Below, piece by piece: positions 18,002 to 26,592 of a DNA stretch of 64,000 bases. The stretch is taken from positions 3,968,001-4,032,000 of the forward strand of contig NZ_CP080999.1 in NCBI RefSeq assembly GCF_019645855.1, in the 5' to 3' direction. Position 1 is the first letter of the stretch. Each line of letters starts with the position of its first letter. The position numbers and the translations under genes are program-made. The notes beneath the pieces are model-generated. The model was not told the origin of the DNA. It searched no databases and saw only the letters and a list, made by a program, of their open reading frames with translations. Origin of the DNA: Mycobacterium malmoense. GTDB lineage: Bacteria; Actinomycetota; Actinomycetes; Mycobacteriales; Mycobacteriaceae.

Positions 18002-18286
18002 CGCGTAAGGAGCAACGCGCAGGCCCCTCGCAAGACGAAGCCCGCCCCTCGGTCCTCTCTGCCTGAAATAGCGCGCATAGGCCAGGCCTTCGCGGGCAGG
18101 CGGCTTCAGCTGGGCCTTACTCAGCAACTGCTGGCCGACCTTTCGGGCGTCTCCAGATACAGCGTCCAAGCGCTCGAATACGGCACCGGATCGGTGAAAC
18201 TCGCATCGCTCGTCGAAATCGCCGAAACGCTCGGACTTCGGCTGGAGGTCAACAACTTCGGCGACGCCACCCACTCACCGACGTGA
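17987..18286 (+). CDS. hipB: HipB-type antitoxin / HTH repressor
   Basis: 99 residues from the ATG at 17987, which follows the likely promoter almost directly (near-leaderless). A basic N-terminal stretch (RKTKPAPR) precedes an XRE-type helix-turn-helix, GQAFAGRRLQLGLTQQLLAD then LSGVSRYSVQALEYG and TLGLRLEV. The stop overlaps the hipA GTG by 4 bp (GTGA), typical toxin-antitoxin coupling. Expected to neutralise HipA and repress the operon through the two operator copies. Confidence 0.85.
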   Translation: MPEKSRVRSNAQAPRKTKPAPRSSLPEIARIGQAFAGRRLQLGLTQQLLADLSGVSRYSVQALEYGTGSVKLASLVEIAETLGLRLEVNNFGDATHSPT

Positions 18287-19518
18287 TCCGACCGCTCGAC
18301 CTTCGGGAGGTCGATGACGCCGACGTCTATCTCGACGACAAAATCGTCGCCACCCTCACCCGTCTGCCCGGGGACGAGATCCGGTTCGACTACCACGACT
18401 TGGGGCCGCCGCCTGAGCCAACCAGCCTGGCCATCCGCACCCGTTCGGTGTCGTGGTCTCTTCCTGTTGACGCGCAATACCCCCTGGTAACGACCGGCGG
18501 CGCGGTTCCGCCATTCTTTGCGGGCCTGCTTCCCGAAGGCGTCCGACTGGGGGTGGTGACGTCCTCGACGAAGACGTCGGTGGATGACCATTTCACTCTT
18601 CTTCTTGCTATTGGCGCCGACACGATCGGGAACGTTCGGGTTCTGCCCGCGGGAGCCAACCCCCCAGACCACAAGCCCATGTTCGACCCTGCACGCGATA
18701 CCGACTTTCGGGAGGTTTTCAAACGACTCACCGGTTCTGTCGAAGCCGACCCCGTCGGACTCTCCGGAGTTCAACCCAAAGTCAGCGCCGCGATGTGGTC
18801 GGCACACGCGAGAACCGCGACGGGGCCCGCGATCCTCAAACTTAATCCCCTGACGGGATTTCCCCGACTCGTCGAGAACGAACACTTCTTCATGCAAATG
18901 GCGGCCGATTGCGGACTGCGCGCGGCCAGGACGCGACTAATCCACGACGCCCACGGGCGAAGCGCGTTGTTGGTCAACCGGTTTGACCGTCAAGGAGATG
19001 TCCGAATCGCTCAGGAGGATGCATGCCAGGTCGCAGCCGTCTACCCGGCCGCGAAGTATCGCATCCACGCCCAAGCGGCGATCACCTCTTTGGCCGACGC
19101 CTGCGCGCGCGGCGGGGGTTCGCGGGCTGCTGCTGCTCTGGAGCTGCTGCGGGTCGTGGTGTTCTCCTGGCTCATCGGCAATGGCGACTTGCATGGCAAG
19201 AATCTGTCGATCTATTGCCCGGACGGCTTCTGGCGGCCAACGCCCGCATACGACTTGCTCACGACTCAGCCCTACACCGGATGGCGCGACCCCATGGCGT
19301 TGCCGCTCTTCGGCCGCGCGAATCGCTTGAACCGCAACCACTTCCGGGAAGCGGCGGCCCGACTCGGTCTACGCGGCCGGGCGCTGGCCACCATGATCGA
19401 CGGCATCGTCGATGCGGCAGCGCGGTGGCCGGACCGCTGCGGCCAGATCGGGTTCGACGAGCGCCAAACCGAATTGTTATCCGGCATGCTTCGTCGACGC
19501 ATTGCGACCTTGATGTAG
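18283..19518 (+). CDS. hipA: HipA-type serine/threonine kinase toxin
   Basis: 411 residues from the overlapping GTG. The HipA N-terminal domain includes PFFAGLLPEG. Kinase features are all present: the glycine-rich loop with autophosphorylatable serine GLSGVQPKVSA (about 165-175), lysine in AILKLNP, catalytic loop IGNGDLHGKNLSIY (Asp and Asn kept) and the metal-binding PAYDLLTT. Family HipA kinases phosphorylate translation factors such as glutamyl-tRNA synthetase and induce dormancy; the target here is unknown. Nothing indicates inactivation. Confidence 0.9.
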   Translation: MIRPLDLREVDDADVYLDDKIVATLTRLPGDEIRFDYHDLGPPPEPTSLAIRTRSVSWSLPVDAQYPLVTTGGAVPPFFAGLLPEGVRLGVVTSSTKTSVDDHFTLLLAIGADTIGNVRVLPAGANPPDHKPMFDPARDTDFREVFKRLTGSVEADPVGLSGVQPKVSAAMWSAHARTATGPAILKLNPLTGFPRLVENEHFFMQMAADCGLRAARTRLIHDAHGRSALLVNRFDRQGDVRIAQEDACQVAAVYPAAKYRIHAQAAITSLADACARGGGSRAAAALELLRVVVFSWLIGNGDLHGKNLSIYCPDGFWRPTPAYDLLTTQPYTGWRDPMALPLFGRANRLNRNHFREAAARLGLRGRALATMIDGIVDAAARWPDRCGQIGFDERQTELLSGMLRRRIATLM

Positions 19519-19530
19519 CTGGCACGCGGG

Positions 19531-20463
19531 TCAGGCCCGCTCGTCCCAGACCTTCATCAGGGTGGACAGAATCTCCTCGCCGCGGCCCAGCCCGGCCAGG
19601 TGACTTTCCTCTGGCAAATGGAAGAGCTCCGCGTCGGGCAGCCGGGAGACGACGTGCTCGCCGTGCGCGAACGGGATGATGTGGTCGTGGTCGCCGTGCC
19701 ACCAGCGGACCGGAACCTTCACCTCGTCGAGCCGGAAACCCCAGTCGCGGGCGAACAGCATGATGTCGTTGAACGGCGCGGCCAGCTGCTTGCGGCTGCC
19801 GTTGAGCAGGTCGTCGAGGAACATGGCCTTGAACTCGGGGCGGGCCAGCAGGTGCCGGTCGGCCCGCGGTGAGAGCAGGCCATACAGATCCAGCCCTGGG
19901 GACGCGACCGGCCGCGCCGCACGGATCAGCAAGCTCGCACCCACCCGCAGCGGGCTACCTCCGAATTTCAGCAGCGGCGCAACCAGCAAACCGAAGTTCA
20001 TCGCGCCACCACTGATCGCGTCGGGGCCGCGCGTCGGGGCCACGCCACCGAGCACCCCGACGGCCACCACCCGGTCGGGCAGCGCCGCTGCACACGCAAG
20101 GGTGTATGGACCGCCGCCGGACAGGCCGATCACGGCCATCTTGTCGATTCCGAGCGTGTCCGCGATGGCGCGCAGGTCGTCGGCGAACGCGGCGATGTTT
20201 TCGTATTGATGGGGTGTTGACGCGCCGATGCCGGGCCGGTCGATGCCGATCAGGCGGATGTTGTGGTGTTCGGCGTAGACGCGGGCCTCCGTCGGGATCT
20301 GCCGGCGGGCGCCGGGAGTGCCGTGCAACCAGAAGACGGCTCGCCCCTGCGGCGCACCGAACTCCGCAAAGCCGATTTGGCGGTCCTCGTCGACCGCCAC
20401 GTTTCCTTCGAGCTTGGGGCGAGCGATCGCGACGACCATGTCCAGCAGTTTTGCATGTGACAA
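19531..20463 (-). CDS. Alpha/beta hydrolase (Rv1191/Rv1192-like)
   Basis: 310 residues from a TTG at 20463; the ATG at 20437-20439 (302 residues) is a plausible alternative and neither has a clear Shine-Dalgarno. Hydrolase motifs: oxyanion HGTPGAR (about 49-55), nucleophile elbow GLSGGGP, acid in HGDHDHIIPF and the late histidine in EESHLAGLG. Located in the region corresponding to Rv1191-Rv1192. Substrate unknown. Convergent with hipA (12 bp). Confidence 0.8.
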   Translation of the reverse strand: MSHAKLLDMVVAIARPKLEGNVAVDEDRQIGFAEFGAPQGRAVFWLHGTPGARRQIPTEARVYAEHHNIRLIGIDRPGIGASTPHQYENIAAFADDLRAIADTLGIDKMAVIGLSGGGPYTLACAAALPDRVVAVGVLGGVAPTRGPDAISGGAMNFGLLVAPLLKFGGSPLRVGASLLIRAARPVASPGLDLYGLLSPRADRHLLARPEFKAMFLDDLLNGSRKQLAAPFNDIMLFARDWGFRLDEVKVPVRWWHGDHDHIIPFAHGEHVVSRLPDAELFHLPEESHLAGLGRGEEILSTLMKVWDERA

Positions 20464-21119
20464 GCGGTTTACGAAAGGCTCACGGAGCTTGGCGCCGCAG
20501 GCTGTCGACGTTTGCGGCTAAACCGCTATCGCATGTGCAATCACTTTTCGAAATCGGATTATTGTCACGCTTAAAGATATTCAACTTTTATGCAACGCCA
20601 GGCTAGTGCTTAGTCATCCCATCGCGCCGACGGTTGCCGATCGCGGTTCGGTATTCCCAGACGACAAGAGGCCATGACGACATGCGGAACGGCTAGGCGA
20701 ACTCCACACCCCATAACAAAACGGGAATCCGCGACTGGACCGCCCAAAATCCGCGGGAAAAGCCGATTCCACATCAACACGACGTCATGGATGAAATCCT
20801 GGTCGAGTGTCATTCGGCTGACATGGGTCGTGTTGTCATGGATCGCTCACGCCCGGCCGAGAAGCACACCATAGACGGATCGGCCCCCTTCTTGCTCGCA
20901 AAGGGGGCCGATCGCGTTGGTGGTCACCGGCTTGTCGCCAGCTTCACGAGTTGGCGGCCACGGAGTCGCGGCATCGGGCTGGTGCTGGCAGCGCGGAAAG
21001 CAGTTGCCCGAGTGTGAATTTCACGACGCGACACGCCGCGCGGGCGTCGTGGGGATCGAGCAACGCGGCGCTACCACAGGCCCTCGGTCGCGGTGCCCCA
21101 CCCGCCCCGAAAGCTTCCG
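20464..21119. other. Gene-free region holding a GjpA-locus flank without the gene
   Basis: About 20690-20940 resembles 2985-3230, the 3' flank of GjpA-like paralogue 1. Shared blocks include ACCGCCCAAAA, CTGG/TTCGAGT-TCATTC-GCTG-type sequence, the GC-rich hairpin and the following GGTCACCGGC. No GjpA coding sequence follows. It looks like a footprint left after deletion or incomplete transfer. No other gene seen. Confidence 0.5.
20878..20913. repeat. GC-rich hairpin, orphan copy 4
   Basis: Perfect 13-bp stem GATCGGCCCCCTT / AAGGGGGCCGATC with a 10-nt loop. Same element as at 3166, 5882 and 8831 but with no GjpA-like gene next to it. Confidence 0.65.
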
Positions 21120-22589
21120 TCAGGCGGGCGTCCCGATGGCCTTGGGCTCCATGTACTGATGCAGGCCGGCTATTCCACCGCCCTCGCGACCGAACCCGCT
21201 CAACTTGAAGCCGCCGAACGGGGCGTCACCGGGACCGATGCCGTTGACCGCGATCTGGCCGGTGCGGATGCGGCGGGCCACACCGACGGCCCGGTCCACG
21301 TCGCCACCCCACACCGCGCCGGAGAGCCCATAGCAAGAGTTGTTCGCGATCGCCACCGCGTCGTCGTCGTCACGGTAGCGCAGCACCGTCAGCACCGGCC
21401 CGAACACTTCCTCCTGCGCGATAGCCGAATCCGGTTGCACCCCAGTGAGAATCGTCGGTTCGAAGTAGAAGCCGACATCCAGGCCGGCCGGGCGACCGCC
21501 GCCGGTCGCCAGCTTCGCGCCGTCACTAACGGCACGAGAGACGTGGCCCTCTACACGCTCTCGTTGGTCCGAACTGATCAGCGGCCCCATCTGCACGTCC
21601 GGATCGATGGGGTCGCCGACCTTCACGTCACGGGCCAGCGCGACGAGCCGGTCGACGACGTCGTCGTGCAACGAATCGGGCAGCAGCAGCCGGCTGTGCA
21701 GGATGCAGGCCTGACCGGCGTGCAGCGAACAGCAATCGAACAGCATCTGCCGCAGCATCTCGTCGGTCACCTGCGCGTCGTCGAGGACGATGCTTGCCGA
21801 CTTCCCGCCGCACTCCAACAGGATTCGCTTCATGGTGGCGCCCGCGGCGGACATGACCTGGCAGCCGACGGCCGAGCTGCCGGTGAAGCTGACCATGTCG
21901 ATGCGCGGATCGGTGGTAAGCAGCTTGGCGCCCTCGACACCCGACGGCGTGACGACGTTGACCACGCCGGGCGGAATGTCGGTGTACTCGTCGATCATCC
22001 GCGCGAGCGCAAGGCCGGCGAGCGGCGTCAGCGGCGAGGGCTTGAGCACGACGGTATTGCCCGCGGCCAGAGCGTTGTTCACCTTCATGACGTTGAGGCA
22101 GTGCGGGAAGTTCCACGGCGTCAGGATCGACACGACGCCGAGGGGCTCGCGACGCAGCAGCGTCGTTCCGGCGCCGGTGCCGGTGACCGGCTCGTCGACC
22201 AACTGCGCGGCGAGCTGGGCCGCGCGCATGGACATGAAAGCGGCGCCGTCGATTTGCATCACGCGCTCGTTGGCGATGCAGCCCCACTCCGCCTGCGACA
22301 GCGCGAAGAACTCGTCCGCGTGCTTGCCCAGCGCGTCGCCCAGCTGATTGAGGCAGCCCGCCCGGTCCTCGAGGCTCAACGAAGTCCACGGCCCGTCGTC
22401 GAAAGCCCTACGCGCGGCCGCGATCGCCTCGCCGACCTGCGCGACGCTCGCGTCGGGCGCGGTGGCGATGGTCTGCTCGGTGGCCGGTGAGACGTCGTCG
22501 TAGCGGCCGTCCTCCGGTTCGACCCATCTGCCGTCGATGTAGAGCCGATAGGTGTCGACAAGAGGTCCCGGAGGTGGTAGCTCGGCCAT
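21120..22589 (-). CDS. Aldehyde dehydrogenase
   Basis: 489 residues from the ATG at 22587-22589, chosen because GAGGA lies 7 nt upstream; the frame is open to 22658. NAD(P)-dependent ALDH motifs: LTPWNFPHCLNV (cofactor region), FTGSSAVG, catalytic Glu in LECGGKSA and nucleophile Cys in HAGQACILHSR, EEVFGPVLTV. Divergent from the P450 operon with 195 bp between, so it probably oxidises an aldehyde released by that pathway. The pathway link is inferred from neighbourhood. Confidence 0.9.
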   Translation of the reverse strand: MAELPPPGPLVDTYRLYIDGRWVEPEDGRYDDVSPATEQTIATAPDASVAQVGEAIAAARRAFDDGPWTSLSLEDRAGCLNQLGDALGKHADEFFALSQAEWGCIANERVMQIDGAAFMSMRAAQLAAQLVDEPVTGTGAGTTLLRREPLGVVSILTPWNFPHCLNVMKVNNALAAGNTVVLKPSPLTPLAGLALARMIDEYTDIPPGVVNVVTPSGVEGAKLLTTDPRIDMVSFTGSSAVGCQVMSAAGATMKRILLECGGKSASIVLDDAQVTDEMLRQMLFDCCSLHAGQACILHSRLLLPDSLHDDVVDRLVALARDVKVGDPIDPDVQMGPLISSDQRERVEGHVSRAVSDGAKLATGGGRPAGLDVGFYFEPTILTGVQPDSAIAQEEVFGPVLTVLRYRDDDDAVAIANNSCYGLSGAVWGGDVDRAVGVARRIRTGQIAVNGIGPGDAPFGGFKLSGFGREGGGIAGLHQYMEPKAIGTPA

Positions 22590-22742
22590 CTGATTCCTCA
22601 CCGAAGGTCGGTCATCTAGGGACTCAGTGTTCACCCATGGACCCGCCCCGTCAATCACTAATGACGCGAAATCCAGCCCAATTCAACGTGCTGACGCCGT
22701 ATTGACAGCAATAGCCGCGGCGGAGTAGACACATTCTCGCTA

Positions 22743-22763
22743 GACAGATTGGGCCGATCTGTC
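22743..22763. promoter_or_regulatory. Inverted repeat upstream of the P450 operon
   Basis: GACAGAT (22743-22749) and ATCTGTC (22757-22763) with a 7-bp spacer, 21 bp before the P450 start and inside the divergent ALDH/P450 promoter region. It is a reasonable operator for the TetR protein at the operon end. No experimental support. Confidence 0.45.
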
Positions 22764-22784
22764 GGATCTCCCGGGAGGCTTACC

Positions 22785-23969
22785 GTGCAGACCACTTTTC
22801 CACTGCACTCCCCCGACTTCTACGCGGGCGATCCCTACCCCGCGTACCGGGAGCTGCGCGCCAGCTCGCCGGTGTGTTGGAACGACGTCACCAACTTCTG
22901 GGCGCTGCTGAAGTACGAGGACATTCGCTTCGTGTCGAGCAACCCAGCGATGTTCTCCTCGACCAAGGGCGTCACCATTCCGGACCCGGCGATGGACAAC
23001 CCGGTTGTCGAGAACAGCCTCATCTTCACCGACCCGCCGCGGCACCGGCAGCTGCGCAGGCTGATCAACGCGGGCTTCACCCGGCGGCGCGTGGCCGTGC
23101 TCGAACCGAAAATCCGCGAAATCGTGCGGGGAATCCTCGACGGCCTGGAGCCCGATTCCGTTCACGAGTTCGCCGAAGAGATCGCCGCTCCACTGCCCAC
23201 CCGGATGATCGCCGAGCTGATCGGTGCCCCGCCCGACGACTGGGAGCAGTTCCGGGCGTGGTCGGACGCGGCCACCGGAATCGCCGACCCGGAAATCGAA
23301 CTCGACCCGCTGGTGGCCATGGGGCAGCTTTTCGAGTACTTCCAAAAGCTGATCGCGGCCAGGCGCGTCGAAGCGCGCGACGACTTGTTGTCGGTTCTAG
23401 CCGGCGCCGAGATCGACGGCCACCGGCTCACCGACGAAGACCTGCTCAACTTCGCGTTCCTGCTGTTGGTCGCCGGCAACGAAACCACCCGTAATCTGAT
23501 CGCGCTGGGCACGCTGGCGCTGATCGCGCATCCCGACCAATGCCGGCTGCTGGTCGAGGATCGGTCGCTGATCCCGGGCGCCGTCGAGGAGATGTTGCGC
23601 TGGAACAGCCCGGTGGTCCACATGGCGCGCACCGCGACGGCCGACGTCGAAATCCGCGGGCAGCGCATCGCGGAGGGCGACACGGTGGTGATGCTCTACG
23701 GCTCGGCCAACCGGGACGAGGACATCTTCGGTTGTGACGCAGAAGAATTCAGGGTGACCCGCCACCCCAACCCGCACATCGCGTTCGGGTGCGGGGAACA
23801 TTCCTGCGTGGGTGCGCAATTGGCGCGCCTGGAAGCCTGCGTTATGTTCGACGAGCTGCTGCGCCGCTTCCCCAGCCTGAAACTGGCCGGCGAGGTGGAC
23901 CGGATGCGGGCCACCATGGTGCCCGGGGTGAAGCGGATGCCGGTACGGCTCGGCACCGCGGCCGGATAG
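22785..23969 (+). CDS. Cytochrome P450
   Basis: 394 residues from the GTG at 22785, preceded by GGGAGG at 8-nt spacing. Motifs: I-helix oxygen-activation AGNETTRNLI, K-helix EEMLRWNSP (ExxR) and heme loop FGCGEHSCVGAQLA with the cysteine ligand. Soluble bacterial class, needing ferredoxin partners not present here. First gene of a run ending in a TetR regulator. Likely hydroxylates a lipid or terpenoid substrate to start its degradation; the substrate cannot be told from sequence. Confidence 0.92.
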   Translation: MQTTFPLHSPDFYAGDPYPAYRELRASSPVCWNDVTNFWALLKYEDIRFVSSNPAMFSSTKGVTIPDPAMDNPVVENSLIFTDPPRHRQLRRLINAGFTRRRVAVLEPKIREIVRGILDGLEPDSVHEFAEEIAAPLPTRMIAELIGAPPDDWEQFRAWSDAATGIADPEIELDPLVAMGQLFEYFQKLIAARRVEARDDLLSVLAGAEIDGHRLTDEDLLNFAFLLLVAGNETTRNLIALGTLALIAHPDQCRLLVEDRSLIPGAVEEMLRWNSPVVHMARTATADVEIRGQRIAEGDTVVMLYGSANRDEDIFGCDAEEFRVTRHPNPHIAFGCGEHSCVGAQLARLEACVMFDELLRRFPSLKLAGEVDRMRATMVPGVKRMPVRLGTAAG

Positions 23970-23985
23970 AAGGAGGACCAAGTTA

Positions 23986-24534
23986 GTGACCGACCAAAAG
24001 GCCGCGTTCCAAGCTAAGCTGCAGGCGCTCGTCGGCCAGCCGACCGGTGGTACCGGAAAGCCTTCGGTGGCACCGGATCCGGTCAATCAGCCGATGATCC
24101 GGCACTGGGCGCATGCGCTCGACGACATGAACCCGGTCTACCTCGATCCGGAGTTTGCGTCGTCGTCCCGGTTCGGTGGCATCGTGTCGCCTCCCGTCAT
24201 GCTGCAAACCTGGACGATGCCGGCGCCGAAACTGGAAGGGATCGGGGACCGTGGTGGCGTTCCCGTCGAGATCACCAGCAGCCCAACGGCATTTCTCGAT
24301 GAGGCCGGTTTCACCAGCACGGTGGCGGTCAACTCGGAGTTCGAGATCGACCGCTATCCCCGGCTGGGTGACGTCATCAGCGCAACGTCGATCTTCGAGG
24401 AGGTCTCCGACGAAAAGAAGACGGCGCTGGGCACCGGCTACTTCCTGACCTGGGTGATCACCTACACCGACCAGAACGGTGAGGTGCTGGGCCGCCAGCG
24501 ATTCCGGGTGCTGCGCTTCAGGCCGAAACGCTGA
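23986..24534 (+). CDS. MaoC-like dehydratase/hydratase subunit (FAS1-type)
   Basis: 182 residues, GTG start with AGGAGG about 8 nt upstream. Hot-dog-fold features: IRHWAHALDDMNPVYLD, then FGGIVSPPVMLQTW. This matches MaoC N-terminal-type proteins that pair with a second MaoC protein to hydrate enoyl-CoA. The classical D...H catalytic pair is only partly visible (DDMNPVY). The stop overlaps the next start by 1 bp. Likely partner is the product of 24938, by analogy with ChsH1/ChsH2. Confidence 0.8.
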   Translation: MTDQKAAFQAKLQALVGQPTGGTGKPSVAPDPVNQPMIRHWAHALDDMNPVYLDPEFASSSRFGGIVSPPVMLQTWTMPAPKLEGIGDRGGVPVEITSSPTAFLDEAGFTSTVAVNSEFEIDRYPRLGDVISATSIFEEVSDEKKTALGTGYFLTWVITYTDQNGEVLGRQRFRVLRFRPKR

Positions 24535-24941
24535 TGGCGTCCCGACTGCCACCGGCGATCAGCCCGGACACCGAGTTCTTCTGGAACGGGCTGCGCGAGC
24601 GCAAGCTGCTGATCCAGCGCTGTGGCGGCTGCAAAGCGCTGCGTCACCCGCCGCGCCCCATGTGCCCCAAATGCCGCTCCCTGGACTGGGATCCGATCGA
24701 GTCGTCGGGCCGGGGCACCGTCTACAGCTACGTGATGCCGCACCAACCCCGATTCCCGTTCTTCGACTATCCGTACATCGTCGTGTTGGTGGAGCTCGAC
24801 GAAGGGGTGCGGCTGGTTTCGAACCTGTCCGACATCGATCCGGCCGACGTCACGGTCGGGATGCCGGTCGAGGTCTACTACCAGACCTTTGATGACGACC
24901 TTGTGCTGCACCAGTTCCGGCCGACAGAAGGAAACCGATGA
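24534..24941 (+). CDS. DUF35 zinc-ribbon/OB-fold protein
   Basis: 135 residues. The N-terminal helix FFWNGLRERKLLIQRC leads into a rubredoxin-like zinc ribbon (C-GGC...C-PKC), then an OB-fold with GRGTVYSYV. In the cholesterol igr operon the DUF35 domain is fused to ChsH2 and binds the Ltp2 aldolase; here it is a separate gene. Coupled on both sides (1-bp overlap upstream, 4-bp ATGA downstream). Probably the scaffold for the thiolase-fold protein at 25414. Confidence 0.85.
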   Translation: MASRLPPAISPDTEFFWNGLRERKLLIQRCGGCKALRHPPRPMCPKCRSLDWDPIESSGRGTVYSYVMPHQPRFPFFDYPYIVVLVELDEGVRLVSNLSDIDPADVTVGMPVEVYYQTFDDDLVLHQFRPTEGNR

Positions 24942-25417
24942 CGACCGCCAAGAGCCGCACCGCGACGCTGCAGTGGGCCGACATCGAAGTCGGCGACGAG
25001 GTTACCCCGCTCGAAATCCCGATCACCACAACAATGATCGTCGCCGGCGCGATCGCCTCGCGTGACTTCATGCCGGTGCACCACGACCGCGACTACGCCA
25101 ACAAGCAGGGCTCGCCCAACCTGTTCATGAACATCCTGACCACCAACGGCTACTGCGTGCGTTTCCTCACCGACTGGGCCGGACCCGAGGCGATGGTCAA
25201 GAACCTGTCGATTCGCCTTGGTGTGCCATGCTTTCCCGACGATCCGCTGCGCTTCACCGGCAGCGTGACGGGCAAAACTAGGGGTTCAGGGGGCGAGAAC
25301 TTCGTCGAAGTCACCTTCAAGGGCGCCAACAGCCTCGGCGATCATGTCTCCGGCACCGCGGTGCTGAGCCTGCTCGACGGGGCCGCCGAAAGCGACCTCC
25401 AAAGAGTCCAAGCATGA
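24938..25417 (+). CDS. MaoC-like hydratase subunit
   Basis: 159 residues starting in an ATGA overlap. The hydratase-2-like motif DFMPVHHDRDYANKQG (about 46-61) contains the Asp and His expected for the active site, followed by SPNLFMN. Likely the catalytic half of a heteromeric enoyl-CoA hydratase with the product of 23986. The stop overlaps the next start (ATGA). Confidence 0.85.
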   Translation: MTTAKSRTATLQWADIEVGDEVTPLEIPITTTMIVAGAIASRDFMPVHHDRDYANKQGSPNLFMNILTTNGYCVRFLTDWAGPEAMVKNLSIRLGVPCFPDDPLRFTGSVTGKTRGSGGENFVEVTFKGANSLGDHVSGTAVLSLLDGAAESDLQRVQA

Positions 25418-26583
25418 GAAGCTCGCTGCCCGGCAGCTGCGCCATTGTCGGCATCGGCCAGACCGAGTTCTCCAAGGAGTCGGGGCGCAGCGAGCTGCAA
25501 TTGGCCTGTGAGGCAGTCAGTTCCGCGCTCGACGACGCCGGCCTGGCACCTGGCGACGTCGACGGCATGGTCACCTTCACCATGGACTCCAGCGACGAGA
25601 TCGACGTGGCGCGCAGCGTGGGCATCGGCGACCTGAGCTTCTTTTCCCGCGTGCCGCACGGCGGCGGGGCGGCGGCCGGCACCGTCGTGCACGCGGCGAT
25701 GGCCGTCGCGACCGGCGTCGCCGACGTGGTGGTGTGCTGGCGCGCGTTCAACGAGCGGTCCGGCTTCCGGTTCGGCGGCAGCGGACGCACCAGCGCCGAG
25801 ACCCCGCTGTTCATGGCGCACTACGCGCCCTTCGGATTGCTCACTCCCGCGGCGTGGGTCGCGCTGCACGCCCAGCGCTACATGTCGACGTACGGGGTGA
25901 CCAACGAGGACTTCGGTCGCATCGCCGTGGTCGATCGCGCGCACGCCGCCAGCAATCCCGACGCCTGGTTCTACCAGCGCCCGATCACACTGGAGGACCA
26001 CCAGAATTCCCGCTGGATCGTCGAACCCGTGCTGCGGCTACTGGATTGCTGCCAGGAAAGCGACGGCGGGGTGGCGCTGGTGGTGACCAGCGCCGAACGC
26101 GCCCGCGACCTGCGCCAGCCGCCGGCGGTGATCACCGCGGCCGCCCAGGGCGCGGCCTACGAGGGCGAGATGATGACCAGTTACTACCGCGAGGACATCA
26201 CCGGCCTGCCCGAGATGGGAGTGGTCGCCGACCGGCTGTGGCGCGACTCGGGCCTCAAGCCGCAAGACATCCAAACCGCCTTCATCTACGACCATTTCAC
26301 GCCGTTCGTCTTCACGCAGCTCGAGGAGCTCGGCTTCTGCGGGCGCGGCGAAGCCAAGGACTTCGCCACCATCGAACGGCTGTCGCTCGGTGGCGAGCTG
26401 CCGATCAACACCAACGGCGGGCTGCTCGGCGAGGCCTACATCCACGGCATGAACGGCATCACCGAGGGCGTGCGCCAGGTGCGCGGCACCTCCTACAACC
26501 AAGTCGACAACGTCGAGCACGTGCTGGTCACCTCGGGGACCGGCGTGCCCACCAGCGGGCTGATTCTCGCGCCGGCCGACTGA
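25414..26583 (+). CDS. Lipid-transfer/thiolase-fold protein, Ltp2-like aldolase candidate
   Basis: 389 residues of the SCP-x thiolase family (start CAIVGIGQTEFSKESG). The position of the nucleophilic thiolase cysteine reads VPHGGGAAAGTV and the C-terminal block reads NTNGGLLGEAYIHGMNG, so the normal Cys and GHP motif are missing. The same departure from thiolases is known for Ltp2-type retro-aldolases that act with a DUF35 partner. I infer C-C cleavage of a beta-hydroxyacyl-CoA rather than thiolysis. Translationally coupled to the MaoC gene. Confidence 0.8.
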   Translation: MRSSLPGSCAIVGIGQTEFSKESGRSELQLACEAVSSALDDAGLAPGDVDGMVTFTMDSSDEIDVARSVGIGDLSFFSRVPHGGGAAAGTVVHAAMAVATGVADVVVCWRAFNERSGFRFGGSGRTSAETPLFMAHYAPFGLLTPAAWVALHAQRYMSTYGVTNEDFGRIAVVDRAHAASNPDAWFYQRPITLEDHQNSRWIVEPVLRLLDCCQESDGGVALVVTSAERARDLRQPPAVITAAAQGAAYEGEMMTSYYREDITGLPEMGVVADRLWRDSGLKPQDIQTAFIYDHFTPFVFTQLEELGFCGRGEAKDFATIERLSLGGELPINTNGGLLGEAYIHGMNGITEGVRQVRGTSYNQVDNVEHVLVTSGTGVPTSGLILAPAD

Positions 26584-26592
26584 GGGAGCGGA

